IMG/VR virus record: IMGVR_UViG_3300010885_063646 | Span: 1 to 62,448 of that record | Source: a virus | Direction: 5' to 3' (one strand) | Length of the DNA stretch: 62,448 nt | Shown: positions 42,814-50,551 of the stretch, in pieces | Numbering within the stretch: the first letter of the stretch is position 1 | Layout of the letters: each line of letters opens with the position of its first letter | Translations under genes and position numbers: made by a program | The notes under the pieces: generated by a model | The model's database searches: none | Seen by the model: only the letters and a program-made list of their open reading frames with translations | Told to the model about the DNA's origin: nothing

Positions 42814-44724
42814 TCAAAAATCTTCGCTGTCGGCTCCGCCTTCGTCATTCAGGCCGGAAAAACGGTCGGTGATACCGACGATTGCGCCACCTTCGCGGTA
42901 CGCTGCAAACCGTTGGCCGCGATTGACTTCGACGAAGGTCGAGACCTCGTCTTGGGTGACGGCCGGAATCTCGCCGCTCGCCATGCGGGCCGAGTGCAAC
43001 ATCAGCGTGGTGGCGTCCGCTTCGTCGGGCGACGGGTTGTTTCGGTCTGTGAAATCCTTCTTCGACTCGACGGCGTCGACTTTTCCGAGCGAAATCTGCC
43101 GGCCGACCAACTGAGGTCCTAGCTTATCTAAGGAAACTTCGGGTAGGATGAAGAAGCGCCCATAGTCCATCCACTTCCGCAGGGCGACCCACAGTTCGGA
43201 CACCATCCGGTTGACCGATTCGTGCGCCGTGGTCTTGTCCTCGGCGACGATTTTCTTGTCCGACGCGGCTTGGTAATAGTTCACGCCGCGAACGGCAGAT
43301 GACCAGAGCGTCTTGACGATGTCATGCACGCCGGCGCCGTTTCCCGTGCGGTCCATCGTGACCCAATCAGGGTCGACGTTGAGCAGTCGGCAGACGCGGA
43401 CCACCTCTTGGGCCATCACCCAAGTGTCGCCCTTGGGGAGCGGCATGAGGGCGCAGAGCTGGACGAGGTACTTTTCTCCCGGCCGTCCCTGCGGCCCCTG
43501 AAAAACGACGGTCTCGCCTTGGGGAAACTGGATGGTCGGCTGCCGCGTGACGCCGGTGGCGACGCCAGCTTTGCCCCACGCCAGCTTGGCGGTGTCGCCA
43601 CCTTCAAGGGCGATGTCGATTCCGACCACGATGCGCGGGGTCTCCCGCCACGTCACGGTCGCGACGCTCCGGTCGAGCATCAACTGCGGGATGACGGACA
43701 CCGCGTTGCCCGACATCGGGAAGCAGGCGCGGCAGAACGTGAAGTAGCCGGCCGACTCGGTGCCGCCGGACCCGCGGATGATGGCTTGGTATCCCTCGTA
43801 TGTCTGGAGACCATGAAAAATGGTCTCGCGCTGCATCACGTTCTCGCACTTGGCCGCATCAAGGCGCACGACCTTCCAACCGCGCTTGGACTTCCACTCC
43901 TCGTCCGTCTCCATGTTGAACGAGCCCCAGCCGTTGAGGGGCTCGGCCCTCACGCCGGCGGGGCCGCCGATGTTGGTCGGGTTGTACGCCGCGCCGATGA
44001 ACAACGTGCCGGCGTCCTCCGTGCCGTTGTAGTTGGCCATCACGTTCTCGATGTCCTTGATGACGCCGGGCGGCACGTTCTCGAACTCGTCGATGAAAAT
44101 CTTGAGGCGGCTCATGCGCCCGAAGACTGGGTGGACCGCGCCGTTGCGGGGGAAACGCTTGGAACCTTGAAGCCGGCCGGACTTTTTCCCGATGGGGATG
44201 ACGATGCCGGAGATGGCGGACCGACGCTGACGGGGGTCGAGCCCGATGAAAAGTTTGCCGACGTGCCCCGGCAACGGAATTGCCGAGTCTTGGTGCATCT
44301 TGATGATGTGGGAGAACAGGTTGTCCTCCAGATGCTGCTCGGACGGGCCGACGAGCTTGATGGTCGTGTACTCAGGGTCCCGCAGCCAGTCGAGCAGCAG
44401 GTATGCGCCGCCCCCGTAGGACTTGGACATCGACGCGGCTCCTTGGAGCAGGACGAAAGGCTCTGCGCGGAAGTTCCGCCAGACCATTTGGGTGCAGCGG
44501 GGTTGACAGGAAAAGACTGCGCTGCCCCACAGAAGCTCGGCCGCCTCCTCGTACTTATCAGCTTCAAGAAAATACCTTAGCACTTGCCTGAGATAGACTA
44601 CGGCGTCTGCGTCAGTTCGCGGAACGGCCACCTTGGCGCTTGCTGCGAACAAGCGGGCCGCGGATAGCCTGTCCCCCTCACGGAGGTGGGCGCACATGGC
44701 CGCGAAGAGGCCGGCGTTAATCAT
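42814..44724 (-). CDS. Terminase large subunit, 636 aa
   Basis: DNA-packaging motor and nuclease. The ATPase part has a Walker A-like loop near residue 94 (LLQGAASMSKSYGGG; the usual GKS/GKT glycine is replaced by S) and Walker B IFIDEFE near residue 208. The nuclease part has IVVGIDIALEGGDTA near 366, a later WVTMDRTGNGAG, and a final DEADATTLML. These are the expected acidic residues of an RNase H-fold terminase nuclease. ATG 44724 overlaps the preceding stop (ATGA); longer frames upstream lack similarity in style. It leads the head genes in transcription order. Confidence 0.9.
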   Translation of the reverse strand: MINAGLFAAMCAHLREGDRLSAARLFAASAKVAVPRTDADAVVYLRQVLRYFLEADKYEEAAELLWGSAVFSCQPRCTQMVWRNFRAEPFVLLQGAASMSKSYGGGAYLLLDWLRDPEYTTIKLVGPSEQHLEDNLFSHIIKMHQDSAIPLPGHVGKLFIGLDPRQRRSAISGIVIPIGKKSGRLQGSKRFPRNGAVHPVFGRMSRLKIFIDEFENVPPGVIKDIENVMANYNGTEDAGTLFIGAAYNPTNIGGPAGVRAEPLNGWGSFNMETDEEWKSKRGWKVVRLDAAKCENVMQRETIFHGLQTYEGYQAIIRGSGGTESAGYFTFCRACFPMSGNAVSVIPQLMLDRSVATVTWRETPRIVVGIDIALEGGDTAKLAWGKAGVATGVTRQPTIQFPQGETVVFQGPQGRPGEKYLVQLCALMPLPKGDTWVMAQEVVRVCRLLNVDPDWVTMDRTGNGAGVHDIVKTLWSSAVRGVNYYQAASDKKIVAEDKTTAHESVNRMVSELWVALRKWMDYGRFFILPEVSLDKLGPQLVGRQISLGKVDAVESKKDFTDRNNPSPDEADATTLMLHSARMASGEIPAVTQDEVSTFVEVNRGQRFAAYREGGAIVGITDRFSGLNDEGGADSEDF

Positions 44725-45326
44725 GTGATGCTTTTCATCACGGTCACCTTGTCCAGCCCGATGACACGGGTGCGTTCCGACGCACAGTGGACGAGCGGGA
44801 GGCCGTTGACTCGGGGGTCGCCGAACTCGGAACAAGCCGGGTCGACCGGGAAGGACGAGAAGCGGGCGCACAGGTGCATGTCCGAGTAGTGCGGCTGCCC
44901 CAGCACGATGAAGGGTTCACCCGGCTTGCGCCACCATTCAAAGGTCGTCTCAAGTCCTGCCGGGGTGGCGTAGAAGGCGCACGGGACTTTGTCGAGGTGT
45001 AGATGAATGGCTGGCGCATTCGCGAGGAGGTGGTCGGGCCGGTAGCCGCGGTTGACGACGTCGTAGTCTGTCAGGAGCCCGCCACCCCGTTCGTGGAGCG
45101 CCAGCCAACGAAGGTAGCAGGCGTTCTCGTAGGCGTGGCCGTTGACGGTAGGGAGACTGTTTACACATTCAAACAGTTCGGGGAAAAGCGGCGACCTGTG
45201 GGCGTCACGCTCGGTCAGTACCACTGGGGACCACCCATGCCGGTGCCACGAGTCGGCCCAGACCTCGATTTCTGCCGGCCATTCCCGCGCTTCGTCGGCG
45301 TGGTGGTAAGTGTAGACGGTATTCAC
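44721..45326 (-). CDS. Glycosyltransferase-like protein (DXD), 201 aa
   Basis: Looks like a small glycosyltransferase of the DXD sugar-binding type: VYTYHHADEAREWPAEIE at the N-terminus, then YENACYLRWLALHERGGGLL and the acidic LTDYDVVNRGY. The start is taken as GTG 45326, since similar proteins begin near this Val-Tyr-Thr-Tyr; an upstream ATG at 45383 is possible. It sits directly before the terminase gene with ATGA overlap. Third glycosyltransferase-like gene of the late block. Substrate unknown. Confidence 0.66.
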   Translation of the reverse strand: MNTVYTYHHADEAREWPAEIEVWADSWHRHGWSPVVLTERDAHRSPLFPELFECVNSLPTVNGHAYENACYLRWLALHERGGGLLTDYDVVNRGYRPDHLLANAPAIHLHLDKVPCAFYATPAGLETTFEWWRKPGEPFIVLGQPHYSDMHLCARFSSFPVDPACSEFGDPRVNGLPLVHCASERTRVIGLDKVTVMKSIT

Positions 45327-45823
45327 GCGATGGCAGGAGCCTACCCGGCGCGTTTGTACGCGGCAAGCGGCCCCACGCACCATTTTTTCATGGCGCGCGG
45401 CAGGGTCTGAGCCAACCCACCCCGTCAGTTGGTCCCCCGTCGACTTTAACGGTAACGACCGAGGGCTGTGTGCCTCAGGGCCGTGTCGGAGTCGTCAAGA
45501 GTAGTGGGCGTGGCACACTGGTCCGAGGCGACTGGCTCTTTTTGCGCATTTGAGGGTTGGGAGACCCTCGAAAGCGACGCACTATAATGATTATATTCAA
45601 TCATAGACGTGAATCAAATAACTTCCCTTACGATTTGTAGGCAGCTACCCTAGTTGGCTCAGTGGCTGCCTAAGCACTACTACGGTAAGGTAGTTTTCTA
45701 GTTTGAGTACGTCCTTGAGTCACTTGTGGCGTGTTGAGGCCCGCACTTCCGCTCAACCCGCCGTTGGAGGCGTGTTGAATTCATGCCACGGCCTCCGCGG
45801 TTGCGCTTCGAGGACCTCCACGC
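45327..45823. other. 497-bp non-coding control region with hairpins
   Basis: No convincing gene on either strand. It holds a hairpin GAGGGT/ACCCTC (45552-45569), a TATAATGATTATA palindrome (45583-45595), a near-8-bp stem TAGGCAGC/GCTGCCTA (45638-45645 with 45665-45672), and CTAC...GTAGTTTT (about 45677-45698). A late promoter for the minus strand is the most likely role. A structured RNA is possible. Confidence 0.5.
45590..45617 (-). promoter_or_regulatory. Strong sigma-70-type promoter for head genes
   Basis: Minus-strand TTGATT (45612-45617), 16-bp spacer, TATAAT (45590-45595). The -10 is perfect and the -35 is near consensus. It points into the terminase-portal-capsid genes. The -10 is half of a palindrome whose other arm forms a TATAAT on the plus strand. 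Confidence 0.6.
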
Positions 45824-46198
45824 TCAACTCCCCGCCAGCTTTGGCAACACTGCATTGCGGTATCCCATGCGGCGCAGCCTCTCCGGAGACACCTTGGTGC
45901 TGTCGCGGTTGGAGGTCCGGGGAATGGCGAGCCGAAGAAACGTCGGCTGGTCGAGAGACGACACAAACCCAATCTCCCGCAGAGCGGCCTCTATCCGACT
46001 GAGGTGGTGGCACTTGGCCCAAGGGCGCTCCGACCGAAAAGCCACGCCCGTCGTCATCAGGCAAGCCCCCGAACGCTCCGATACCCGACTGATGTAGCCT
46101 TCTCCGAAGTACGCCTTGGCGAAGTCCCGAAGCTCCTGCTGTCGAAAACGGAGGAGGGCCTCAAGCGTCGCCGGCTTTGGGAGGGATGACAGGGACAT
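45824..46198 (-). CDS. Hypothetical protein, 124 aa
   Basis: Minus-strand frame chosen over the plus-strand frame in the same place because it overlaps the preceding late gene (stop 46161, start 46198) and has ordinary composition. It contains a helical N-terminus (LEALLRFRQQELRDFAKAYFG), an internal HLSRIEAALREIGFVS helix and a basic C-terminus. Not recognised. A plain small helical protein, possibly DNA-binding. Confidence 0.5.
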   Translation of the reverse strand: MSLSSLPKPATLEALLRFRQQELRDFAKAYFGEGYISRVSERSGACLMTTGVAFRSERPWAKCHHLSRIEAALREIGFVSSLDQPTFLRLAIPRTSNRDSTKVSPERLRRMGYRNAVLPKLAGS

Positions 46199-46712
46199 GT
46201 GCCTTATCCGTCAGGGCGAAGGTTTGCTTCACAGCGGCTGCCAGAGCGTCGACATCGGCCGGGGGTGCGTCTTTGGTGCCTCCAGAGTCTCCAAGCGCCC
46301 TGTAGGTCATGTCCTGCGCGGTGGCGAGGGCCTTGGCGAGGTCGACCAACGGTTTGACCGTCCGCTTCATGCCGGTCTTGGTCGGTTCGGACGTGAACTC
46401 CTCCAAAGCGCCGTCCACGCTCTCGATTTCGTCCATCACCCGGGAAAGGATGGCGGACAGCCGGCGAGCGTGGACGAGGTTGACGCCGCGGTTGGTCGTG
46501 ACGACGTCCCGGTCTTCCTTGCCAAGGCCGCCTTCCTCAGCGAGGCGCCGAGCCCACTGGCCGACGTTGGCCAGCTCCAGCACCTCGACCAGCGTGATGC
46601 CGTGATGCGCTGCAACCCGTGCGGGGTTACCGAACGCCTGACGGTACGACTCCCAGATGCTGACTGGGTCGTTCCGCACTAGGTGCGCTGTCTTTTCGAC
46701 TGGAAGCTCCAT
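46161..46712 (-). CDS. Terminase small subunit candidate, 183 aa
   Basis: N-terminal part has a possible HTH (FGNPARVAAHHGITLVEVLE), the centre a helical, coiled-coil-like stretch (LSAILSRVMDEIESVDGAL), and the C-terminus is Ala-rich and disordered. Size, layout and a position upstream of the large terminase, in the same direction, suit a small terminase, which recognises the phage DNA for packaging. No close match is recognised, and the 45-46 kb control region lies between it and the large subunit. Confidence 0.42.
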   Translation of the reverse strand: MELPVEKTAHLVRNDPVSIWESYRQAFGNPARVAAHHGITLVEVLELANVGQWARRLAEEGGLGKEDRDVVTTNRGVNLVHARRLSAILSRVMDEIESVDGALEEFTSEPTKTGMKRTVKPLVDLAKALATAQDMTYRALGDSGGTKDAPPADVDALAAAVKQTFALTDKAHVPVIPPKAGDA

Positions 46713-46887
46713 TGGCTGACCACCACTTTGCCCGCTCTTTGTCCCGGCGCAAGCGGTCGCTCTCCTTCAACAGCTTCTTTGCCTCGGCCGGAGCACCTGA
46801 AAAAAGGTCGTTCACCCCATTAACGTCAGGGCAGGAAAAGGGGTGGCCCCGCCACAATCGCCTTTTCAAGACTTGCCTAGAGACCAT
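46627..46887 (-). CDS. First late-block gene: basic protein, 86 aa
   Basis: ATG 46887 opens the minus-strand late block. The product starts MVSRQVLKRRLWRGHPF, then contains a helical DLFSGAPAEAKKLLKESDRLRR and a basic C-terminus. Its ATG lies inside a 10-bp inverted repeat mirrored at the start of the plus-strand gene at 46999. Stop overlaps the next gene start. Function unknown. Confidence 0.52.
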   Translation of the reverse strand: MVSRQVLKRRLWRGHPFSCPDVNGVNDLFSGAPAEAKKLLKESDRLRRDKERAKWWSANGASSRKDSAPSAERPSQHLGVVPSGVR

Positions 46888-47004
46888 AAACGGTCTATCA
46901 TTTCTATTACTATATAGAATTATACTAGTAATATATATTTTTTGATGTATATATAGAATAATAATAGGCATCTATAGTAATGATAAATCATACAGTTTAT
47001 GGTC
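46882..47004. promoter_or_regulatory. AT-rich divergent control region flanked by inverted repeats
   Basis: GACCATAAAC (46882-46891) and its inverse GTTTATGGTC (46995-47004) flank about 100 bp of nearly pure A/T with many TATA-type boxes. Each repeat arm includes the start codon of the gene it faces, in the form GTTTATGGTC. It may be an operator pair, an origin of replication, or both. No Shine-Dalgarno is present at either start. Confidence 0.55.
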
Positions 47005-47244
47005 CTACAGGACTTTTGGAAACAGGACAAAACCCATTTGCAACGACTTACGCAAGCTGCGAAGCCGTATATAGCGCCTATATCACCAGCAACCGTCTAT
47101 CAGCACGACTATGACAATAACGACATACGTGGGATAATTGCCAGTTTGGCCCTCTATAGCCATCACACCCGTTTTATTGTCATGGACAAATCAAATCCTG
47201 TTTACGCCTCTCCGGGGTGGTCAAAAAGAACCATCACGCCGTGA
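46999..47244 (+). CDS. Hypothetical protein, 81 aa, first gene of the plus-strand block
   Basis: Starts within the inverted repeat described above, mirror to the 86-residue gene. The sequence is mixed, with an N-terminal basic helix (DFWKQDKTHLQRLTQAAKPY) and a hydrophobic ALYSHHTRFIVMDKS part. Base content is less GC-rich than its neighbours, and no family is recognised. The symmetrical start is the main support. Confidence 0.4.
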   Translation: MVLQDFWKQDKTHLQRLTQAAKPYIAPISPATVYQHDYDNNDIRGIIASLALYSHHTRFIVMDKSNPVYASPGWSKRTITP

Positions 47245-47279
47245 CGGCAGTCCGCCCTCTAAATCAAATTATTTCCCTC

Positions 47280-47308
47280 TTGACGCCGTTCCGCCACTCT
47301 GGCATACC
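47280..47308 (+). promoter_or_regulatory. Promoter candidate, leaderless type
   Basis: TTGACG (47280-47285), 17-bp spacer, CATACC (47303-47308), then 7 bp to ATG 47316. A transcript starting 6-8 bp after the -10 would begin at or next to the start codon. Confidence 0.45.
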
Positions 47309-47315
47309 TCTCCCC

Positions 47316-47573
47316 ATGAAACATCGCAAGACCCTCCACATCGAAATCATCCGCACCCGCGCCAACGCTTTCTTGGCCAACAGCACCAACGACCAGACCG
47401 AGCAACGCAAGGCGTACCACGACCTCGCAGCGGGCCTCCTGTCGGAAGCCAACGCCTACTGCGGTTTCCGGTACCTCACCGAGGCAGACGTCAAGTCGGG
47501 GCAGACCTTCGGCATCACTCACGGAAATCCGGCCCCCACTTTCCACGACGAGACCCGGACACAACTCCTGTGA
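47316..47573 (+). CDS. Conserved small phage protein, 85 aa
   Basis: Helical N-terminus with IEIIRTRANAFLANSTND and then QRKAYHDLAAGLL and a YCGFRYL motif. Small phage proteins with NAFL..S and GF.YL motifs are frequent in accessory clusters, of unknown function. ATG 47316 is chosen because a promoter-like element ends 7 bp before it. No upstream Shine-Dalgarno. Confidence 0.65.
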   Translation: MKHRKTLHIEIIRTRANAFLANSTNDQTEQRKAYHDLAAGLLSEANAYCGFRYLTEADVKSGQTFGITHGNPAPTFHDETRTQLL

Positions 47574-47582
47574 TTTTTGTTG

Positions 47583-47611
47583 TTGACGTGTAAACGCCGC
47601 TGCCCCATTCT
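47583..47611 (+). promoter_or_regulatory. Promoter candidate, leaderless type
   Basis: TTGACG (47583-47588), 17-bp spacer, CATTCT (47606-47611), then 6 bp to ATG 47618. Confidence 0.45.
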
Positions 47612-47617
47612 CCACCC

Positions 47618-47935
47618 ATGAAAACGAACGAGACCCGCACCGCCTCCCGCATCTACTACACCACCAAGCGCCAGAGCTTGTGGATTGCCGAGTTCCAGCC
47701 ACTCAGCCCGAAGACCGGCCAGCCGTGGCAGGCCAGCCGCTACATCAAGGGCCACAACGCCTACCAGCTCGCGTTCTGGTCCGAGGACGAACCGCGCATC
47801 ACGGAGGTCCTCTTCGGCGCGGTCCCGGCCTTTGAGGTCTGGTCCCTCAAGTACAACACCGTCATCACCGGTTTTTCGACCGAGGCCCTCGCATTGTCCG
47901 CCATCGCCGCCGAGAAAGCTCGCTCCGGCAAGTGA
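47618..47935 (+). CDS. Hypothetical protein, 105 aa
   Basis: Mixed alpha/beta with many aromatic residues (RIYYTTKRQSLWIAEFQPL, YQLAFWSEDEPRITEVLFG) and a helical Ala-rich end. Possibly a small DNA- or RNA-mimicking or binding protein; no motif is decisive. It is the first of a string of closely spaced small genes that runs to 49257. Confidence 0.6.
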   Translation: MKTNETRTASRIYYTTKRQSLWIAEFQPLSPKTGQPWQASRYIKGHNAYQLAFWSEDEPRITEVLFGAVPAFEVWSLKYNTVITGFSTEALALSAIAAEKARSGK

Positions 47936-47947
47936 CCCCTTTTCCCC

Positions 47948-48145
47948 ATGAACATCATCTCCATTTCCCGCAATCCGTTTGCACGCTCGAACACCGTCCG
48001 GCAGAAAGCCTCAGGGACCTGCGCTTGGTGCGGCCAGCCGGCGAAGTTCCGGTACGGCACCCACGCCGATGGCATCACAACCCGGGCCTGCTGGCAGAAG
48101 CAAGTATTCTGCGGCCGGTGCTGCGAACGCACCTTCAACTCCTGA
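47948..48145 (+). CDS. Zinc-finger protein, 65 aa
   Basis: Four cysteines in two pairs: GTCAWCGQ and VFCGRCCERTF, 30 residues apart, with conserved NPFARSNTVR and KFRYG between. This is a common small phage zinc-ribbon type with NPFAR, probably binding nucleic acid or a host protein. ATG 47948 follows CCCC with no ribosome site. Confidence 0.66.
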   Translation: MNIISISRNPFARSNTVRQKASGTCAWCGQPAKFRYGTHADGITTRACWQKQVFCGRCCERTFNS

Positions 48146-48152
48146 CCACACC

Positions 48153-48479
48153 ATGAAGCTCCTCGACAAGCTCCGCACCGACCTTGCCCTCATCGGCGCC
48201 ACGCTGGATGACTCAGCGGATGGCTCCATCAACCTCGATGCGCCCTCCGGCTACGTCTGGCGGGCCAACGGATGCACGGCGTACCACATTCAGTTCGCCA
48301 ACAGCCAAGGGCAGAGGTGGCTTGCCGAAGCTCTCCGTGTCGAGGCGCCGGCGCTCCGTCTTGGCCTCGACAAGGTGGCCGACCCGGAATCCTTGGCGGA
48401 CCACCGGCACGAGCTTGGCGACGACGGCTGGGGTGCCGCGCCGGACGCACCAAACCACATCGACTGGCCGGCGAATTGA
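48153..48479 (+). CDS. Hypothetical protein, 108 aa
   Basis: Starts at ATG 48153 in the context CACACCATG. A helical N-terminus (LLDKLRTDLALIGATLD) and a beta-rich centre (GYVWRANGCTAYHIQFAN) are followed by an acidic C-terminus with several Asp/His. Unknown. One of the plus-strand accessory genes without Shine-Dalgarno. Confidence 0.58.
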   Translation: MKLLDKLRTDLALIGATLDDSADGSINLDAPSGYVWRANGCTAYHIQFANSQGQRWLAEALRVEAPALRLGLDKVADPESLADHRHELGDDGWGAAPDAPNHIDWPAN

Positions 48480-48486
48480 TTTTCCC

Positions 48487-48657
48487 ATGAGACCATCCCC
48501 TATCCTCCTGCACGTTTTTCGCTACTGGCGCCAGACATCCGAGCGTTTTGTCGACACCCATGGTCGGGACTACGCGGACAACCTCGCCTACCGGATTGCC
48601 CGGCAGGCCCGTTTCCCAAGCTGCGCCTTCCCGAAGACCAAGCCGCGCCTGCCCTGA
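48487..48657 (+). CDS. Very small basic protein, 56 aa
   Basis: Starts MRPSPILLHVFRYWRQTSER, strongly aromatic and basic. It ends in a Pro/Lys/Arg-rich tail with one Cys. The gap to the previous gene is 7 bp. Not recognised. Confidence 0.5.
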   Translation: MRPSPILLHVFRYWRQTSERFVDTHGRDYADNLAYRIARQARFPSCAFPKTKPRLP

Positions 48658-48666
48658 ACCCACACC

Positions 48667-48915
48667 ATGAAAAACCTCATCACCCTCCAGAACATCGCCG
48701 TCGAGGCGATACTCGCCGCGCCCCAGAATGGCCCTCGCGCTGCGTCCTACCAGTTGTCCCTACTCAACCGACGTCCGAAGGTTGTCGGACGCGCCATGAG
48801 GCAATTTAAGCTCGCCTGCTGCGGACTCGGCTTTTCCCCGGAGCAGGCCGAACGGGCGTGGCAGGACGTCCGCGCCATGGCCTTGCTGGAAGACGGAGCC
48901 GAAGCCACCGCGTGA
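48667..48915 (+). CDS. Hypothetical helical protein, 82 aa
   Basis: Helical throughout: ITLQNIAVEAILAAPQ, RAMRQFKLACCGLG, PEQAERAWQDVRAMAL. Two adjacent Cys residues may bind metal or be structural. Context CACACCATG at the start. Unknown function, ordinary length for this cluster. Confidence 0.55.
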   Translation: MKNLITLQNIAVEAILAAPQNGPRAASYQLSLLNRRPKVVGRAMRQFKLACCGLGFSPEQAERAWQDVRAMALLEDGAEATA

Positions 48916-48939
48916 ACTGAAACCCGAACCGGACACACC

Positions 48940-49257
48940 ATGCTACGCAAACTCAACTACCAAGCGGCCGACCGTGCTTTTCGCGGCCTGACCGAGGTCA
49001 TCCCCACACTCCGGCAGAAACTCCTCCCGGACACCCTCCAAGGAGGTGCCGAGAACGCCCGGGAGCGGTTCGACGAGGCCACGGAGCGGTGGCAGGCGTC
49101 CGAGGCTGGCCAAGACGAGGGAGAACGCCTCGGGCACTTTGAGGACGCCGCCTTCGAGGTGGACGAGGCGCTCAAGAGCCTGACCAAGGCCCTTGCCTCT
49201 CTCACCAAGCTCCAAGAGTGTGCCCCCGAAGGTGCTTTTGAAGCCCTGCCAAAATAA
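48940..49257 (+). CDS. Hypothetical coiled-coil protein, 105 aa
   Basis: Charged and helical (QAADRAFRGLTEVIPTLRQKL, RERFDEATERWQASEAGQDEG, LKSLTKALASLTKLQ), likely a small coiled coil. Start in context CACACCATG. Last of the tightly spaced small genes before a promoter-like element at 49271. Confidence 0.55.
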   Translation: MLRKLNYQAADRAFRGLTEVIPTLRQKLLPDTLQGGAENARERFDEATERWQASEAGQDEGERLGHFEDAAFEVDEALKSLTKALASLTKLQECAPEGAFEALPK

Positions 49258-49270
49258 TTTGATTTAGGTC

Positions 49271-49299
49271 TCGACGGCAGTCCGGCAACCCGCCAATCT
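49271..49299 (+). promoter_or_regulatory. Promoter candidate, leaderless type
   Basis: TCGACG (49271-49276), 17-bp spacer, CAATCT (49294-49299), then 7 bp to ATG 49307. Closely matches the two elements at 47280 and 47583. Confidence 0.4.
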
Positions 49300-49306
49300 C
49301 TCCCAC

Positions 49307-50506
49307 ATGGAAACCAAGTCCTTCGTCATCGCCACCGACCGCCTCTCCGCTCTGGAGAACAAAGTCGCAGTCCTCAACCGCCGCGCCAACAAGCTCGGCC
49401 TCACCCCGGTCAACTTCATCAAGTCGGCCCCGCGCCTCGTGGAGCTGTCCATCAAGCGCGGCCTCCGCAAGCCTGAGCTGGTCTGGGTCGAGGTCGTCGA
49501 CGTGACGCTGTCCCTCGAAGTGCCCAAGCTCGCCGGCTGGCGTTTCGTCTGCACCATCCAACACACCCCCGAGGGCAACATCCTCCGGACGGTGCCCGGC
49601 GTTGAGGTCGACCTCACCGAGTACCGCCAAGGCCCGGCCCGGTGCGACCACTGCAACCTGTACCGGGACCGCAATGACAGTTACGTCGTCTGCAACGAGT
49701 CCGGAGGACTAAAGCAGGTCGGCAAGTCCTGCCTCGCGGCCTTCACCGGTGCCGGCACGACGCCTGAAGCCCTCGCCCAGACGGCAGAATGGCTCACCAC
49801 GGCTGCCGAGCTGTTCGACACGCCCGATGAGTCGAACCTCGATGCGGACGATGACCGCGCACCCAAGGAGTCTGGCTGCGCAATCGACACTTTTTTGGCC
49901 TACGTCGAGGTCGTCATCCGGAAGAAGGGGTTCGTCTCCCGCAAGCAGGCCCAAGAGAACTACGGCAGCTCGACTTCGGATATTGCCGAGAACGCCGTCC
50001 GCACGCCCAATCAATGCGCCCCGTGGTTGACCGAGGACGCGCTCACCCCCGAGGTCTGCGCCTTCGCCAAAGCCGCCCGTGCGTTCGCCGCGGCCATCGT
50101 GCCGGCCTCCGACTTCGACCATAACCTGCGCACCATCGCACTGTCCGATGGCGTGCTGTACCGCAACCTCGGCCTCGCGGCGTACATCGTGCAGCACTAC
50201 CGGAAGCACCTCACCGTGCAGGCTGAGGCCAAAGTCGCGGCGGCCCCGTCCGAACACTTCGGCCAACTCGGCGAGCGGTTGCGCAAGTTGTCCCTGACGT
50301 ACCTTGGCTCCGCTTCGTTCGACAGCCAGTACGGCACCACCTTCATCCACCGCTTCCAAGCGGAGGCCGGCATCGCCATCTGGAAGACCAGCAACGATGG
50401 TGGCTTCAACGTGGGAGATATCTTCACGGCCGATGCCACGGTGAAGGAGCACACCGTCTGGAACGACCGCAAGCAGACCGCCCTGACCCGGGTCAAGGTG
50501 CTGTGA
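49307..50506 (+). CDS. Zinc-ribbon protein, 399 aa (paralogue of 7448 protein)
   Basis: Residues 100-150 contain CDHCNLYRDRNDSYVV and KQVGKSCLAAFTG, the same CxxC..VG..C layout as the 169-residue protein at 7448. Residues 1-100 begin with a helical segment (DRLSALENKVAVLNRRANKL) and a beta-rich domain. The C-terminal part (250-399) is helical then beta (WKTSNDGGFNVGDIFTADA). Related proteins occur in phages and plasmids, with unknown function. It may be an ssDNA- or RNA-binding factor. It has its own promoter-like element. Confidence 0.68.
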   Translation: METKSFVIATDRLSALENKVAVLNRRANKLGLTPVNFIKSAPRLVELSIKRGLRKPELVWVEVVDVTLSLEVPKLAGWRFVCTIQHTPEGNILRTVPGVEVDLTEYRQGPARCDHCNLYRDRNDSYVVCNESGGLKQVGKSCLAAFTGAGTTPEALAQTAEWLTTAAELFDTPDESNLDADDDRAPKESGCAIDTFLAYVEVVIRKKGFVSRKQAQENYGSSTSDIAENAVRTPNQCAPWLTEDALTPEVCAFAKAARAFAAAIVPASDFDHNLRTIALSDGVLYRNLGLAAYIVQHYRKHLTVQAEAKVAAAPSEHFGQLGERLRKLSLTYLGSASFDSQYGTTFIHRFQAEAGIAIWKTSNDGGFNVGDIFTADATVKEHTVWNDRKQTALTRVKVL

Positions 50507-50516
50507 TTTCCCCCGC

Positions 50517-50544
50517 TTGCGGCTACCGCATATACCCGTAGAAT
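50517..50544 (+). promoter_or_regulatory. Promoter candidate, leaderless type
   Basis: TTGCGG (50517-50522), 16-bp spacer, TAGAAT (50539-50544), then 7 bp to ATG 50552. The -10 is good (5 of 6). Confidence 0.42.
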
Positions 50545-50551
50545 CAACACC

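Noticed and set aside
45630-45700. tRNA resemblance (TAGTTGGCTCAGTGG)
   Set aside because: Looks like a D-arm, but no anticodon or T-arm can be folded around it.
45783-46097. Plus-strand frame of 104 residues at 45783
   Set aside because: Arg-rich and without domain features; the opposite minus-strand frame overlaps a good late gene and has normal composition.
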